A stretch of 64,000 nucleotides of DNA from Deinandra increscens subsp. villosa (Eukaryota; Streptophyta; Magnoliopsida; Asterales; Asteraceae): the NCBI GenBank assembly GCA_039602395.1, contig JBCNJP010000019.1, forward strand, positions 5,658,997 to 5,722,996, read 5' to 3'. The notes beneath the pieces are model-generated. The model saw nothing but the letters and a program-made list of their open reading frames with translations. It was not told the DNA's origin and did not search any database. The position numbers and the translations under genes are program-made. Shown here in pieces: positions 49,006 through 60,774 of this stretch. Positions within the stretch are counted from its first letter, which is position 1. The number at the start of each line of letters is the position of its first letter.

Positions 49006-49626
49006 ATTAGTTTGCTAAAAGCCCACCGTGTCTAAAAATTAGGTATAAACCACGTGCTAAAAAATCAATATGTACATCTGGGTCATAACACACTGTGTAA
49101 ATAAATCATGATTTCAACATACTATGTATTTTTTAGCTAAGCTAGGTGGACACGTGTTAAAAAATATACAGTGCGTCAGTATCTTGATTTCTCTTAAACG
49201 ATGTGTTAGGATCCTAATTTACACGTGTGGGCTATCGTTGCTTAAAAAATGTGTTATTCTCCTTTAGAAATCCACATCTCTAGCGATAATGGTATAAGTG
49301 TTAATGCGGTATTCTCCTTTACAAATCCATATCTCTACCAAAGTTTGGATGAGCAAAGTGCATGGTGTTATGTGGTTTAATTGATGTAATTTTTCATTTT
49401 AACTTACTTTATTTAATCTAGCATGCAATAAAATTTGTTGGTCCTTACGGCCTTACCTATATATGTACGTATCCCACCTACTTTTTATATACCGGAACCA
49501 TCATCTCTCTCTATATATGTGTATAATTAAAGAGAGACACACACCGTCTTCTTCAGATTCGTGGTTCTGGCAATTTCGCTTCATATAATAAAAAACACAC
49601 ACACAAAATTCACATACGCACTTATC
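49006..49626. other. Promoter and 5'UTR region of the kinase-lectin gene
   Basis: It contains TTTATATA at about 49484-49491, a candidate TATA box some 135 bp before the ATG. Earlier sequence (49010-49270) has several aaaaaat…gtgtta motifs that look like part of an uncharacterised repeat. Confidence 0.4.
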
Positions 49627-51267
49627 ATGGCGGCTCAAATTCAAAAATTACAACACCTCAGAATCCCACTCGAAGACATCATAGAGGCCACCAACAACTT
49701 TGCCCAAGACACCTTCATCGTGAGCGGTGGATTTGGGAGGGTCTACAAAGGCCAACTCCCTCGCTCTGGTGAAGCAAGCATCGTTGTCGCTATAAAACGG
49801 CTAGACGAGACGAGGGGACAAGGAACACATGAGTTTGGGACGGAGATCTTATTGCTTGCTAGTTACAAACATAGCAACCTCGTTTCTCTTGTTGGATTCA
49901 CGGACGAAGGTGCCGAGAAAATTCTTGTTTACAAGTACGAGATTAATGGAAGCCTCAACACGCATCTGGCCTCTGCAGGCCTCACATGGGAGCGACGTCT
50001 TCGAATATGTCTTGGTGCGGCTCGTGGACTGGAGTATCTTCATGCTGGTGTGGGAACGAGCCACAGGGTGATACACCGCGACATAAAAAGCTCTAATATT
50101 TTACTAGATGTAAACTGGGAGGCAAAGATTTCAGATTTTGGATTGTCAAAAATAGGTCCCATGAATCAAGAGTTCACTTTTCTTTTCTCGAATGCTTGTG
50201 GCACCTTAGGCTATGTTGATCCACAATATCATAGCACGGGTGTACTTTCAAAGGAATCCGATGTGTACTCTTTTGGCGTGGTCCTTTTTGAAGTCTTGTG
50301 TGGGAGGCTTGCAACGGCTGTCCAATTTCATGATGAGCGTAGGTTTCCGAGTTCTCTTGCGAAACATCGTTATAGAGAGGGAAGAGCTAACGAAATCGTC
50401 ATGGGCGTTGTACGAGACCAAATGAAGCCGTATTCGTTCCAAACATTCTCCCGTATTGCTTATTTGTGCCTGAATGAAAGTCGTAATCAACGTCCAGGAA
50501 TGAAAAAGGTTGTCCAGGAACTACAAAGCTCTTTCGAATATCAAATTGTAAGTTATCCATATATAATTTTTTATGAAATTAGCTAGGTTAAACACCGATA
50601 TGTGGAGATCTTGAGATATATATAATTTCAACCATCCCCCGTCATTTGGTGGAGTGGATATACCTTTGTCTTTCAATGTGAAGGTCAAGGGTTCAAATTC
50701 CACCGGACACAAAAAATGAATGAACAATTATAGAGGTGGGTCAGAGGTTTTACCACAGTGGGCCTTTGGGCGGTGGGTTTCCTCTGGGATGGATGTGCAA
50801 CATGAGGGTCCTGGTTACTTGCACGGTCTATAGTCGCAGCGTGTCGTGGATAACATCGTTTGTCATGATGAGACCCTCGAGTAACCGGGTGTTTGCCGTT
50901 CAAAAAAATATATATATATAATTTCAACCAATAATTAATCACATGCAAATTAATTTATTGCTATATATAGGGTTCACCAACCGAGTTATGGGGATCGAGG
51001 ACGGGTGGACATCCATGGTTGTTGCTACTTGACAACAATAATTATCTCAAGCTTAGGAGGATAAAGATAGATCACAAGGATTATATTTTTTTCGTAGGTT
51101 TTACGGTCGAAGATTTCATGAGCGGTTCGTCGGTTTCTTATCATTACGGTGGTGACGGTGGCCCCAGTGGTAACCAACCTTCTGAGGTGACATCCTATTA
51201 TATCTTGGAAACTATTAATTTTCACATTTTCTGGTTAATTAAATTGAGAGAGAAACCAAACCACTAG
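49627..51267 (+). CDS. Cytoplasmic protein kinase fused to a partial jacalin-type lectin domain
   Basis: Exon 1 (49627-50547, 307 codons) encodes a whole kinase with no signal peptide or membrane helix: VSGGFGRVYKGQL, VAIKRLDE (lysine), VIHRDIKSSNILLD, DFGLSKIG, GTLGYVDPQYHSTGVLSKE, SDVYSFGVVLFEVL. It resembles CrRLK1L-type kinase domains but is soluble. After a 423-bp intron holding a SINE, exon 2 (50971-51267) is in phase 0. It encodes a jacalin-like start: GSPTELWGSRTGGHPW, YLKLRRIKIDHKDYIFFVGF and YHYGGDGGPSGNQPSE. It then runs into a stop at 51265-51267. The later strands of a jacalin fold are not found in the next kilobase, so the lectin is about half length. A donor after SEV is possible at 51187. 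The product may be a functional short form or a truncated gene. ATG 49627 is chosen because earlier in-frame codons lack ATG. Confidence 0.8.
50616..50930 (+). mobile_element. SINE family A, full length, with 19-bp TSD
   Basis: ATATATATAATTTCAACCA occurs exactly at 50616-50634 and 50912-50930. Between them lies a tRNA-derived SINE with A box TGGTGGAGTGG at 50647-50657 and B box GGTTCAAATTC at 50690-50700. A tRNA-unrelated body follows (aggtgggtcagaggtttta, tttcctctgggatggatgtg) and an end tttgccgttc plus about 7 A. It sits in the intron joining the kinase and lectin exons, in the same orientation. Confidence 0.93.
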
Positions 51268-52600
51268 CGTCACTATCGATCATTTTTTTTCAAGCTTTTA
51301 CCAGTTGAAGGATATATAAAATTTTGCCAATATGCTTAGTAAAAGATGAACCGGGTAAAGGAAGCAAATGCATGGTGATAAAATAATACGAAATCGTAAA
51401 ATGTTAGTCGTATGAGACGACAAAGAAGAAATTAATCCATCGGGACTAGTTAGTCCCAAGACCAAAGATTTATTAACAAGAGAACCAATAAAAAACCTTA
51501 TCAATAATCAAAGGTTCTTATAATGATAAAGATGATGATGATGTATTTTATTTTATAAATGTTATAAACTAGGTTAAAATTTGGGTCGCATGTTGCGACA
51601 ACTTCGGTATAGAATAATATTTCGTTTAATTTCTTTGCGAAATATTAATTATATAAGTGTATAGAAGAAAAAGAATGTTTGCAAAATAAAACGAACAACA
51701 AAAAATTTCAAGAAACTATAAGTATATAGACTTTTAGCAAGACGCGTGTTGTGTGCGTCAATAAAAAATAAAAAAAAAATTGTCATAAGTAGAGGTTACC
51801 TTTATTAAAAACCAGTTTTGAATAAAGAAAAAAAAAGAACGCTTCAAAAAACATTTCTCGCATACGTTATCCTATGTTAGAACAATAGAATTTTAAAATT
51901 ATCAAATCTAGATTCGTAAGGAGAATGTATTTTTAATTATTATTTTTTGGAATCCCTTCGTACAAAAGAACTTGTGGAGTAAGTTTTTACAAGATAAGAA
52001 TCAACGACTGTGACACATAAAATAATAAACATAATAAATTGTTTACACAAATAAGAAAACTAACAGAAGGAGTATACAATATATCACGAGATGATTAATA
52101 AACAAACATAAATGTAACTTTTAAGTATGTTTTCATTGCAAAATTCAACAACTTGCATTGTCTCAATTTTATGTCATTTTTTTCAATGCACTAAAAATTC
52201 AACCAAATTGTTTATATATGTGGTTATATGCTCGAAATTAAGCCATAACTTGAACGTGTTTAAGAGATTACCGAACTCTTTAAATTCTTAAACACAATGA
52301 TAAACTAATGATAAACTAATGTCAAATACCATAAATTTTGTTCGAACCCAAATTGTATTTCGACCCTAACGCACCGACCATAACCCTAGTTTTACTAAAT
52401 TAAGGACAAATTTAGTTAAGTAATAAAAGGGAACTATTTTTTTCTTCCCTTTTGTGTTATAGAAAATAAACTCTTTAACCCAAGAAAAGAAACTCTTTTT
52501 TATCATAGAAAATATGTAAATCCACTTTGGCTAATATTGTATTGTGAATTCATGAAGATTTGAAGAATAAAAAAAACTTATGCCAGGTGTCCTGCCCAAT
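51268..52600. other. Spacer between the kinase-lectin gene and EXO70A1
   Basis: No gene recognised. AT-rich throughout. I looked for jacalin C-terminal exons here and found none. Confidence 0.5.
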
Positions 52601-52615
52601 GGAACACCAGGAAGG

Positions 52616-52623
52616 TATATAAG
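52616..52623 (+). promoter_or_regulatory. TATA box of EXO70A1
   Basis: TATATAAG lies 50 bp before the ATG. The preceding GGTGTCC…GGAACACC is an imperfect inverted repeat. Confidence 0.55.
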
Positions 52624-52672
52624 CCCATCTCTACTCATTATTCATCTTCCCATTTGTATCTCTGTTTCCAAA

Positions 52673-55600
52673 ATGGAAACCAATCTCCAAAATCAACCAA
52701 CAATGGGGTTTAACGATCTCACCATGGAAACCCTTCGCGATCGCGCCGCTACAATGAAGGATTGCCTCGCCAGGAGCCAGATCATCACCGACAGCATGAC
52801 CTCCATTCTCGGCTCCTTCGATCTCCGCCTCTCCGCCCTAGAAACCGCCATGCGTCCAACTCAGGTTCTCAATCACTCACCTCATCTTCTTCGTTCCTCA
52901 ATTCAATTCCGTCAATGTTCGTTCTGTACATTCTGTACATTCTGTGTGTACGCAGATTAAAACGCATTCGATGAGGCAGGCGCATGAGAACATCGATAAG
53001 ACGTTGAAGTTTGCCGATGCCGTTTTGGTCCAATTTGATCTTGTGAAACAGGTTTCCTATAAAATTTTGTTCTAATAGTAACAAATTGTTGATTGTTAAG
53101 CGGTTATCAGCTGTTATCATACGCTTAGATTTCAGATCTTCAATTGAAAGTATTTCGAGTTAATGCTAACCGAATTAGTGATTAGTTTGAGCAAACTGAA
53201 CTATTTGATATTCTATCCTTTGATTTTGACACTAATGTGAACACCTAAATAAGATCTAATAGATTGTTGATTGTTACGCTATTATCAGCTGTTAGCCTGT
53301 TATCATACGCTTCGATTTCAGATCTTCAATTGGAAGTATTTCAAGTTAATGCTAACCGAATTAGTAGCTATTTGATATTCTATCCTTTGATTTTGACACT
53401 GATAGGTTTAACATTATATGAGAATGATGTGAACGCCTAAATATGATCAGAGTGTGAACTTTATGTTTAGTGAATTGAAAATTTGTGTAGGCTGAGGCTG
53501 AAATTTTGAGAGGTCCTCATGAAGATTTGGAGAGTTATTTAGAGGCAGTTAACCAACTGAAAAATACTGTTAGATTTTTTAGCACTAATAAAAACCTTAA
53601 GAGCAGCATTGGGGTGATTACACACTCCACAACTTTGCTTCAAAAGGCTTCGTTAATGCTTGAGGAAGAGTTCAGGCAGCTATTAACCTCTTGCAGGTCT
53701 GATTTCAGTACTTTTCTCATAAATCTCTGTTATTTAGCTCATATTAATAATCTTGAACAGTTGAACACTTCTGTTTATTTATATTTCAGTAAACCAGTGG
53801 AAACTGATCGGCTTTTGGACTGCCTGCCGGCTTCCCTTCGGCCGTCAACTGCTCATGGTGAAGGTGGCAAGAAAAATCCTTTAGATCACAATAAAAGTGC
53901 TGAAAATGTTGTTTACCGACCACCAAATCTTGTGTCATCTAAAATTATACCATTGTTGCATGATCTGGCTCAGCAAATGCTTCAAACTGGCCAACAACAG
54001 CAAGTATTTATTATTTACAGGTGGCATTTTTTATTATGAAGTTTACATTTATATTACAGTTCTCATTATCAGGGTGTTAGATTCCAAATCTTTAGCATAA
54101 CCATGTGAATCCTGCATCAATTGTTCGTAATTTGATTGTATATCGTTAGGGAAGCTCGTTCTTCATGTATGGAAAACAGTCTTAAGAAACTTGGAGTAGA
54201 AAAGCTTGGTAAAGAAGATGTCCAAAAGATGCAATGGGAGGTTTTGGAGGCTAAAATAGGAAACTGGATCCATTTCGTGCGGATTGCTGTGAAGTTGCTA
54301 TTTGCTGCAGAAAGAAAAGTATCTGATCAAATTTTTGAAGGAATGGAATCATTTATGGATCAATGTTTTGCAGAAGCAACTGCAAGCAGTGTGTCTCTAC
54401 TCCTTAGCTTTGGAGAAGCTATTGCCAAAAGCAAGAGGTCACCTGAAAAACTATTTGTTCTTCTTGATATGTATGAAATTATGAAAGAAGTTCAACCAGA
54501 GGTACTAATTAGATATATATAAGAAAATTAAAGCTATGAGTAGTTATGTAATTTCACTCGTTTCTCCATTCTCCGTCTTCTTGTAGCAACTTCATACATT
54601 ATGTTTTATGAATCAGAACCAGTTTAGCCAAAAACTGCAAAACTGATTATGTCTAGCTCACATCATGAATTCATGCATTTTTTGTGGTTTTTAGTAACTT
54701 TGGTTTGTAATTTACAGTTCAATACGCTTTATGCTAGTATTTCTGCTGCTGAATTGAGGGAATCCGTTGCTGCTTTGACAAAACGGTTAGCAGAGACGGC
54801 TCAAGAGACTTTTGTTGACTTTGAAGAAGCTGTTGACAAAGATGCTACAAAAACTGCGGTTCTTGATGGAACCGTTCATCCTTTGACTAGTTATGTTATC
54901 AATTATGTCAAGTTCTTATTCGAGTAAGTTCTCATTTGAGTAAGTTCTTAATTCGTCTATCTTCATTCTTGATATATAACTAAAATCTAGGATAACATTT
55001 TGATTTGCAAGCTTTGTTTATGATGCAGTTACCAGTCAACACTGAAGCAACTTTTTCTAGAGTTCCAAGCAGCTGATCCAGATTCCCAACTGGCGAAAAT
55101 AACAACACGAATATTGCAGGCTTTGCAAAATAATTTAGATGGAAAATCAAAACATTACAAAGATCAAGCTTTGACTCAAATATTTATGATGAACAATATT
55201 CATTACGTTGTTAGATCTGTGCGAAGGTAGCCTCATTTCTTAGAATCTATTTTTAATTTTCGTCGGCGAATAATATAATCTAATTTTATAGGTCTGAGGC
55301 GAAGGATATGTTAGGAGACGACTGGGTCCAAATCCACAGAAGGGTTGTGCAGCAGCATGCAAATCAGTATAAAAGAATCTCTTGGTCCAAGGTTCTTTAT
55401 GCTTAACTTTTCTTGATTTTGATAAATTACTAAGCTGCATAAAAAAATCATAAATTGAAATATTTATGTTAGTGTGCACCTTTAGTGTGGATAATGGTTG
55501 ATTGGTTGTTAACTCATAAATCAGATGGTCAGTTTTTTTATGTTATATTTGCTGGGCATGAAGCCTGATTGGGATCATATAGTGATCTATGAGTTTACAA

Positions 55601-56796
55601 ACGTGATAATTTGGTAGATTACTTCGGTGAATGTACTATGAATTTATGTAAATAGAATAAAAGTTCACAATAATGTCTATCGATTTTGTTTTATCAAACG
55701 GGTTAAATCAAAAGGCTAAGTTAAAAGAACGGATCAAATGGTTTAATCGGGTTGAAAGTTGTCCCCAAATTCAATTTCAATGCATACAATCTCGAGAATC
55801 TCTTATTTGTAGATAACAGACACAAAGATATTAGCACTATAGCAGGGAAACTAACCCAGCCCGGACCATTTGGCCCTTACTAAAAACGACCCATTTTGAT
55901 TTTTGACTCGCTATCCAACATGTCCGACCCACAAGTCGTTGCATCTCTAATCCTAACCGAACCATGCTAATTGCTATTAGTTTTGTTGTCATAGATACTA
56001 CAGTGCCTCACAGTTCAGGTTGCTGGTGGTGATGGGAATAGCAATGCTGGGGTCTCTCGAGCCACCGTTAAAGAAAAGTTCAAGACGTTTAATACTCAGT
56101 TTGAAGAATTGCATCAAAAGCAATCTCAATGGTCCGTTCCTGACAGTGAGTTGCGCGAGTCACTGAGGCTGGCTGTAGCCGAAGTCCTATTACCTGCATA
56201 TAGATCTTTCAGAAAACGCTTTGGGTATGTTTTTATGGGTCTCTATAAGTTTATAAAGAATCATACCTTTCTTTTGGAAAATGTTATAAAAGCATCAATT
56301 CGGGTCATATTTTTTTGGTAAACGTTCGAAAGTAACCAAAATTGTATTTTTTTCCCGTATATTAATGCTTCTAAATTACAAATTTACGACAAAAATACAA
56401 ATATGTATAAGTATTATGTTCAAATTATAAAACCTTGCCATAAAAACAGTACCCTTTTAGATTATGAGATAAAACCACATTTTAAAAATGCATTTTCATA
56501 ACAAACGGGCAAACATGTGAAACCGTCACAATGACCCGGTTATCTACTCATTTTATTAAAAAACAAATTAGGATAATAAAGTAGCGAATAAAAAATGTTT
56601 CGGGTCTGTCTGTTTAGCCACCTTTAGTTGCGCTTTCGTGTAGTAACATGATCACGTGTTGTAATTATGCAGACCTTCAATTGAGGGTGGTAAAAACCCA
56701 ACAAAATACATCAGATTTCAGCCCGAGGATCTCGAGAGAATGCTTGCAGAGTTTTTCGAAGGGAAAACATTGCACGAGCAAAAGCGTTTGATTTAA
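52673..56796 (+). CDS. EXO70A1: Exocyst complex subunit EXO70A1, 644 aa
   Basis: Ten exons join in frame: 52673-52864, 52956-53051, 53491-53696, 53790-54020, 54150-54501, 54718-54923, 55029-55226, 55292-55391, 55995-56224, 56673-56796. The N-terminal half matches EXO70A (SILGSFDLRLSALETAMRPTQ, AHENIDKTLKFAD, LRGPHEDLESYLEAVNQL). The C-terminal Pfam Exo70 domain has QWEVLEAKIGNWIHFVRIAV, TKTAVLDGTVHPLTSYVINY, GKSKHYKDQALTQIFMMNNI, DDWVQIHRRVVQQHANQYKR and SELRESLRLAVAEVLLPAYR. The subunit tethers secretory vesicles to the plasma membrane through its basic C-terminal helices (PI(4,5)P2). The multi-exon layout is that of the EXO70A1 clade rather than the intronless clades. Intron 2 holds a tandem duplication; no coding lesion was seen. 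Confidence 0.95.
53087..53450. repeat. Tandem duplication in EXO70A1 intron 2
   Basis: A block of about 170 bp beginning gttgattgtta and running through atttcagatcttcaattg, gttaatgctaaccgaattag and cctttgattttgacact occurs twice (about 53087-53255 and 53266-53450), about 85-90% alike. The second copy has a short extra agctgttagcctgttatc and lost part of the middle. Confidence 0.85.
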
Positions 56797-57355
56797 TGAT
56801 CATTTTTTATAGGTGAAATGAAAGTTTAAATCTTTTTTAAAATATTCTTTGTAGTTAGCAGATGATATGAATAAAAGGGTGGAGAGTGAATCAATTTCCT
56901 GTTTTTTAATCTTTGTAAAATTTAATCATTTTGATCAATTGAACATTTAATCCACAAGTGATTTGCCATACTATGAAACCTTTACTAATCATTATAGCAT
57001 GTAAATTTAATCCACAAGTGATTTGTCACATGATTCGCCTCATTGCGACGTTTTCGTAGTTGGTCGAGACTTCCTAACTTGGAGTGGCCTAACTAGAGTA
57101 CTTTCAATTTTGCGGGAGATTAGTTTGTTTGGTGTCTGATGTAAACCAAATGTCCAAATACATAAACGAAATAACAAAAGCGGAAATTAAATGCAGTAAT
57201 TTAAGAACTTAACAAAATGGGGCAATTTTCTCTTATATCCGTTTTATTGATCAAAAGCAACCTTAAATAGCAAACTGAAAAAAAAATACCGAAAGCAAAT
57301 ACTGATAGTTCTAGAAATAAGCATGTAATGGGATCATGGTTTCATGCTAATAAAG
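56797..57355. other. EXO70A1 3'UTR and short spacer
   Basis: It has the 3'UTR of EXO70A1 (to about 56900). A repeated ttaatccacaagtgatttg occurs at 56948 and 57006. No gene. Confidence 0.5.
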
Positions 57356-58288
57356 TAGGGGTGGCAATCTCAACCCGCATATAAAAATTTGGGTCAGGAT
57401 GGGTCCATTTTTAAACCTGATGGGTTGATTTGGGTCAACTAATAATATTGGAGGGTCAGGATGGGTCAATTAAAAATTAAAAGGTAAAAAGCGCGGGTCA
57501 TGCGGGTCGTCACTTTCTCATTCACTCCTCCCTAAATCCCTAATTACTTCGCTGGTAGTTAGCCTAGTTAGCCTCTCAATTCTCTGCTTCTCATGTAACT
57601 ACGCCTCAAAGCATACTACGTATACTACGTAGGACCCACAACAGAATTATGATGCACTTTACGAGTTCTGATATCAAATGGCTACGGTGCCAACGCCACC
57701 GTATACAGAGCGATCTATCTCTCCTCCGAGGACGTCATCGTCGTTAAGTGCTTGGATCTCGAACGCATCAATAGCAATCTGGTAATTCCATTGCTTCATA
57801 GTTTTATGCTGCTGTTATCACCTTGATTTCTCATGTGTGGTTCATCAATTCAGCTAAATAACTAACTGTTGAAATAGGGCATTTGTGCTTGAATTGACAT
57901 TGAAGTTTGTTTTCTATTTCTGCTTGTTATCGTGATGGAATGCATGAATTGATATCGATTCTTACAAATTAAATATCATCATATGCCTTTGTGTGCATTT
58001 CTTATTAAGTTCATTGCATTCATTTTCAAAACTTTTAGAATTGTCAGTCGATTTTGAAGTTATATCTTCGGCCATTTGATATCAGAAGTAAAAGTGCATT
58101 TCGCTTTGTTTATAAATGGATAGTTTAGGTAATTTTTTAAATTGACCCGTTTTGACCCGCACCCATCTTGACCGCACCCGTCTTGACCCGTTCTCAAATC
58201 GACCCGCTTTGACCCGCACCCATTATGACCCGCACCCGTTCTGACCCGCGACCCAACCCGACCCGACCCGCCCGTTTTGCCAGGTCTA
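57356..58288. mobile_element. hAT-like element carrying a kinase exon fragment (Pack-type candidate)
   Basis: The ends TAGGGGTGGCAA and, inverted, TAGACCTGGCAA match 9 of 12. Subterminal parts are rich in gggtcaggatgggtc (left) and its inverse gacccgcaccc (right), typical of plant non-autonomous hAT elements. Between lies sequence unlike an element: a 5'UTR-like part, a kinase exon (57655-57780) and an intron-like start. No 8-bp TSD is visible (taataaag versus gcgactcc), so the ends may be rearranged. Confidence 0.6.
57655..57780 (+). pseudogene. Exon fragment of a STE20/GCK-type (BLUS1-like) kinase
   Basis: One frame reads ISNGYGANATVYRAIYLSSE followed by DVIVVKCLDLERINSNL and then a GT donor (gtaatt, 57781). 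This is the N-lobe glycine loop and beta3 lysine region of plant STE20-like kinases. No start codon in frame lies upstream (a stop precedes it) and no further kinase exon follows in the window. It is therefore a captured or duplicated fragment, not a gene. Confidence 0.75.
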
Positions 58289-60774
58289 GCGACTCCGCCT
58301 CCCAGCCCCTCCCTATCTCGTTTAAACTTTAAAGTCAGACGGCTCCAAGTCACGCAGCGGCGCTCCAAGTCAGACGGCTCCGCCCCTGCTCTCTCGCGCC
58401 TCCCACCCTCCTCACTTGCGTCAAGATCTCTGCATCTTCTATCAGGTTCTTCTATCTCTCTGGTTCGTGCAATTTTGTGATATCTCGGTTCCAATTGAAA
58501 GTTTTCTCTTGTTCGATTGATATCTCGGTTCCTCAGCCGCTCTTCCCCTGCGCGACGCCAGCCAGCTGCCGCCTTCCGCCGCCCACTCCGACTCCGCTAC
58601 GATTATAACTGATTCCAGTCTAAGTTAACCGATTCATATGCGATGATGTTGCATTGCTCCAACTTATGAATTTTACAATTCTGTCATACAAAAATGTTAG
58701 TTGCTTATTTGTTTGTATGAGTAGAATACATTAGGGTTTAGTATGTTAATTGCACTAAGATTCGATGAATGGGAAAAATTGGTTGCTTGATGTCCATGGC
58801 TGTAATTAGATATCAGTGGAAATCGGTCTAGGGTTTGGACAGTTGTGCACATAAAAGGGAGTAAATTTATTGGTGGGCAATAGCAGGCAGGATCATCTGA
58901 TAACCTAAATCAGGTCTCTGTATATGTCATTTTCATTCATATCCTAATTGTTGTTCACATGGATCTTTGGTTTGAGCTTTCATACCAACATTTTTTGAAC
59001 ATATAAAAAACAACACAATAACTCAAAAGAGTTGATTCAAGAAAGCTTCAATTCCATACATTCAAAATCTTAAAAAACTTTAAATATAATTTACACAAAC
59101 AAAACCAAGAAAAATGGCTCACTCAAGAAAGCTCTCTATTTGGTTAGATATTTAAATTTAAAGATATTGCTACAATAAGTTGGTTTTGGTTATTGTTAAT
59201 ATATAAATCTTGTCACATTATTGACTTTTTGTACATGAGTTTTTGGCTTTATATTATAAGGGCCCATTTTTTGTCTCGCCTAGGGCCCTTTATTTTTTTA
59301 AGAGTTTTCGGAGCCGCCCCTGCAAAGAATTATTTAGATGTGTCATTGTAATGATAATTTGGGTGAGACTTATTTAGTCCTTAGGTGATACTTGTTTAGT
59401 CATTAGGTGTCAGTTCAGTGAGATTTGTTTAGTCAGTAGATGTTACATTGATTTAAGTTTCATGTGAAATCAACTTGTTCTAGAAGAAAAAAACAACTTA
59501 TTTTCAGTCCTAAGCTTGAGACAAAAAGCTTATAGCATAACCTTTGAAAAGTTAATGTGTCGATCCAACCCGCCAATCCAACCCGACTTGAAAATTCTTA
59601 TGTCTAGACTCTAGACTGATAGAAATATAAATGACCGGAAAAGTGAACCCAATGGAAAAAATCGTGTGTCTGCCCCTGCTTGAATTTGTCAAATGTCATT
59701 TTACCTCAATGAATTTATTCAATATTTGTTGAGTTTGAACTTGATTAATAATGTTAGAATGTAAGTACTTGAATTAGTTAAATATCTGTTGAATTTGTTA
59801 AGTTTTGTTACTTTACTTGAATTTGTTATTTTTTTGGTGAACTTGGTAAGTAATGTTAGAATGTTAGTACTAGAAGTTTTAGTTAGAATGTTAGTAGTTT
59901 TAGTACTTGATTTTCAATGTTAGTGAACGGGGAAAGATATGTAATAGATCAGTTTCAAAAAGTTGAAAGCTCGTTGAGAACAACTTGACTAGGTTCCAAA
60001 AGATGAAAACCCAATGAGATTCTGGCCAAATGCTGTAAATTCTAGCGAAATTCTGTAATTCTTGGACAAAATTTTTATAATAGACGCTCAAAAATAGTAT
60101 GGAACAAACCTAGGACAGCCTAACTAGCCTAAAACATGTCTAAACCCCTAAAAACGATACGTTAATGCTACGCGCTTTGCTTATCTTGGGCCGTCTCTTT
60201 TTAAGCGCGTAGGCCTGAGGCTCCACCTTTGCACCTCTAGTGCTCTAGTGCAGTTTTGACAACTATGTTACATGTATGGATTATTGTGACAAGGAAGATT
60301 TGTTATAGACGAACTCAAGATAAGTGTATATGTTTACTTTAATGTTGTTCAATTCGAAGGATAACGAACCAGAAGTGGAGTCCTATAATCCTTTAACTAA
60401 TGATAGACAATTTAAACTGTAGTCTCTGAAAATATTCACAAATCCGTTGTATAAACCAAACAACAGTTTCAAGTAATCATACAAATACGCATTCCATGAA
60501 CCTTATTTATAGTGCCAACATAGTTAAAACTCCAACAAAATCCAATATTCTCGTCATTACGCTTATAGTCACTCATTCTTATTGCTATATAATTATTTTA
60601 GATTGATCAACTCGAGTTATATACACTAACCGTATGTAGTACCATACTAATAGTAACGTATGTGTTATTTGTGGGACTTTACTGGGTAAGATGGTTGTGG
60701 TTGTGTGAGTTATATACACTAACCAGGTCTACGCTCGTAACAATTATAGATTTGTTGATGTTTAATAGGAAACC
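58289..60774. other. PSF2 promoter and probable 5'UTR region
   Basis: 58289-58450 is GC- and pyrimidine-rich, with possible donors CAG|gttc at about 58446 and CAG|gtct near 58915. The acceptor aatag at about 60764-60768 precedes the PSF2 ATG, so a long 5'UTR intron is likely but its start is uncertain. A hAT-like end (ggagccgcccctg) is at about 59310-59325. Confidence 0.45.

Noticed and set aside
55640..55960. Repeat-like gacccattttgat region in EXO70A1 intron 8
   Set aside because: Resembles hAT subterminal words, but no terminus or TSD could be set, so it is not listed as an element.
57655..57780. A functional STE20-like kinase gene near 57.7 kb
   Set aside because: One exon fragment only, a stop upstream in frame, no downstream kinase exons; kept as a pseudogene fragment.
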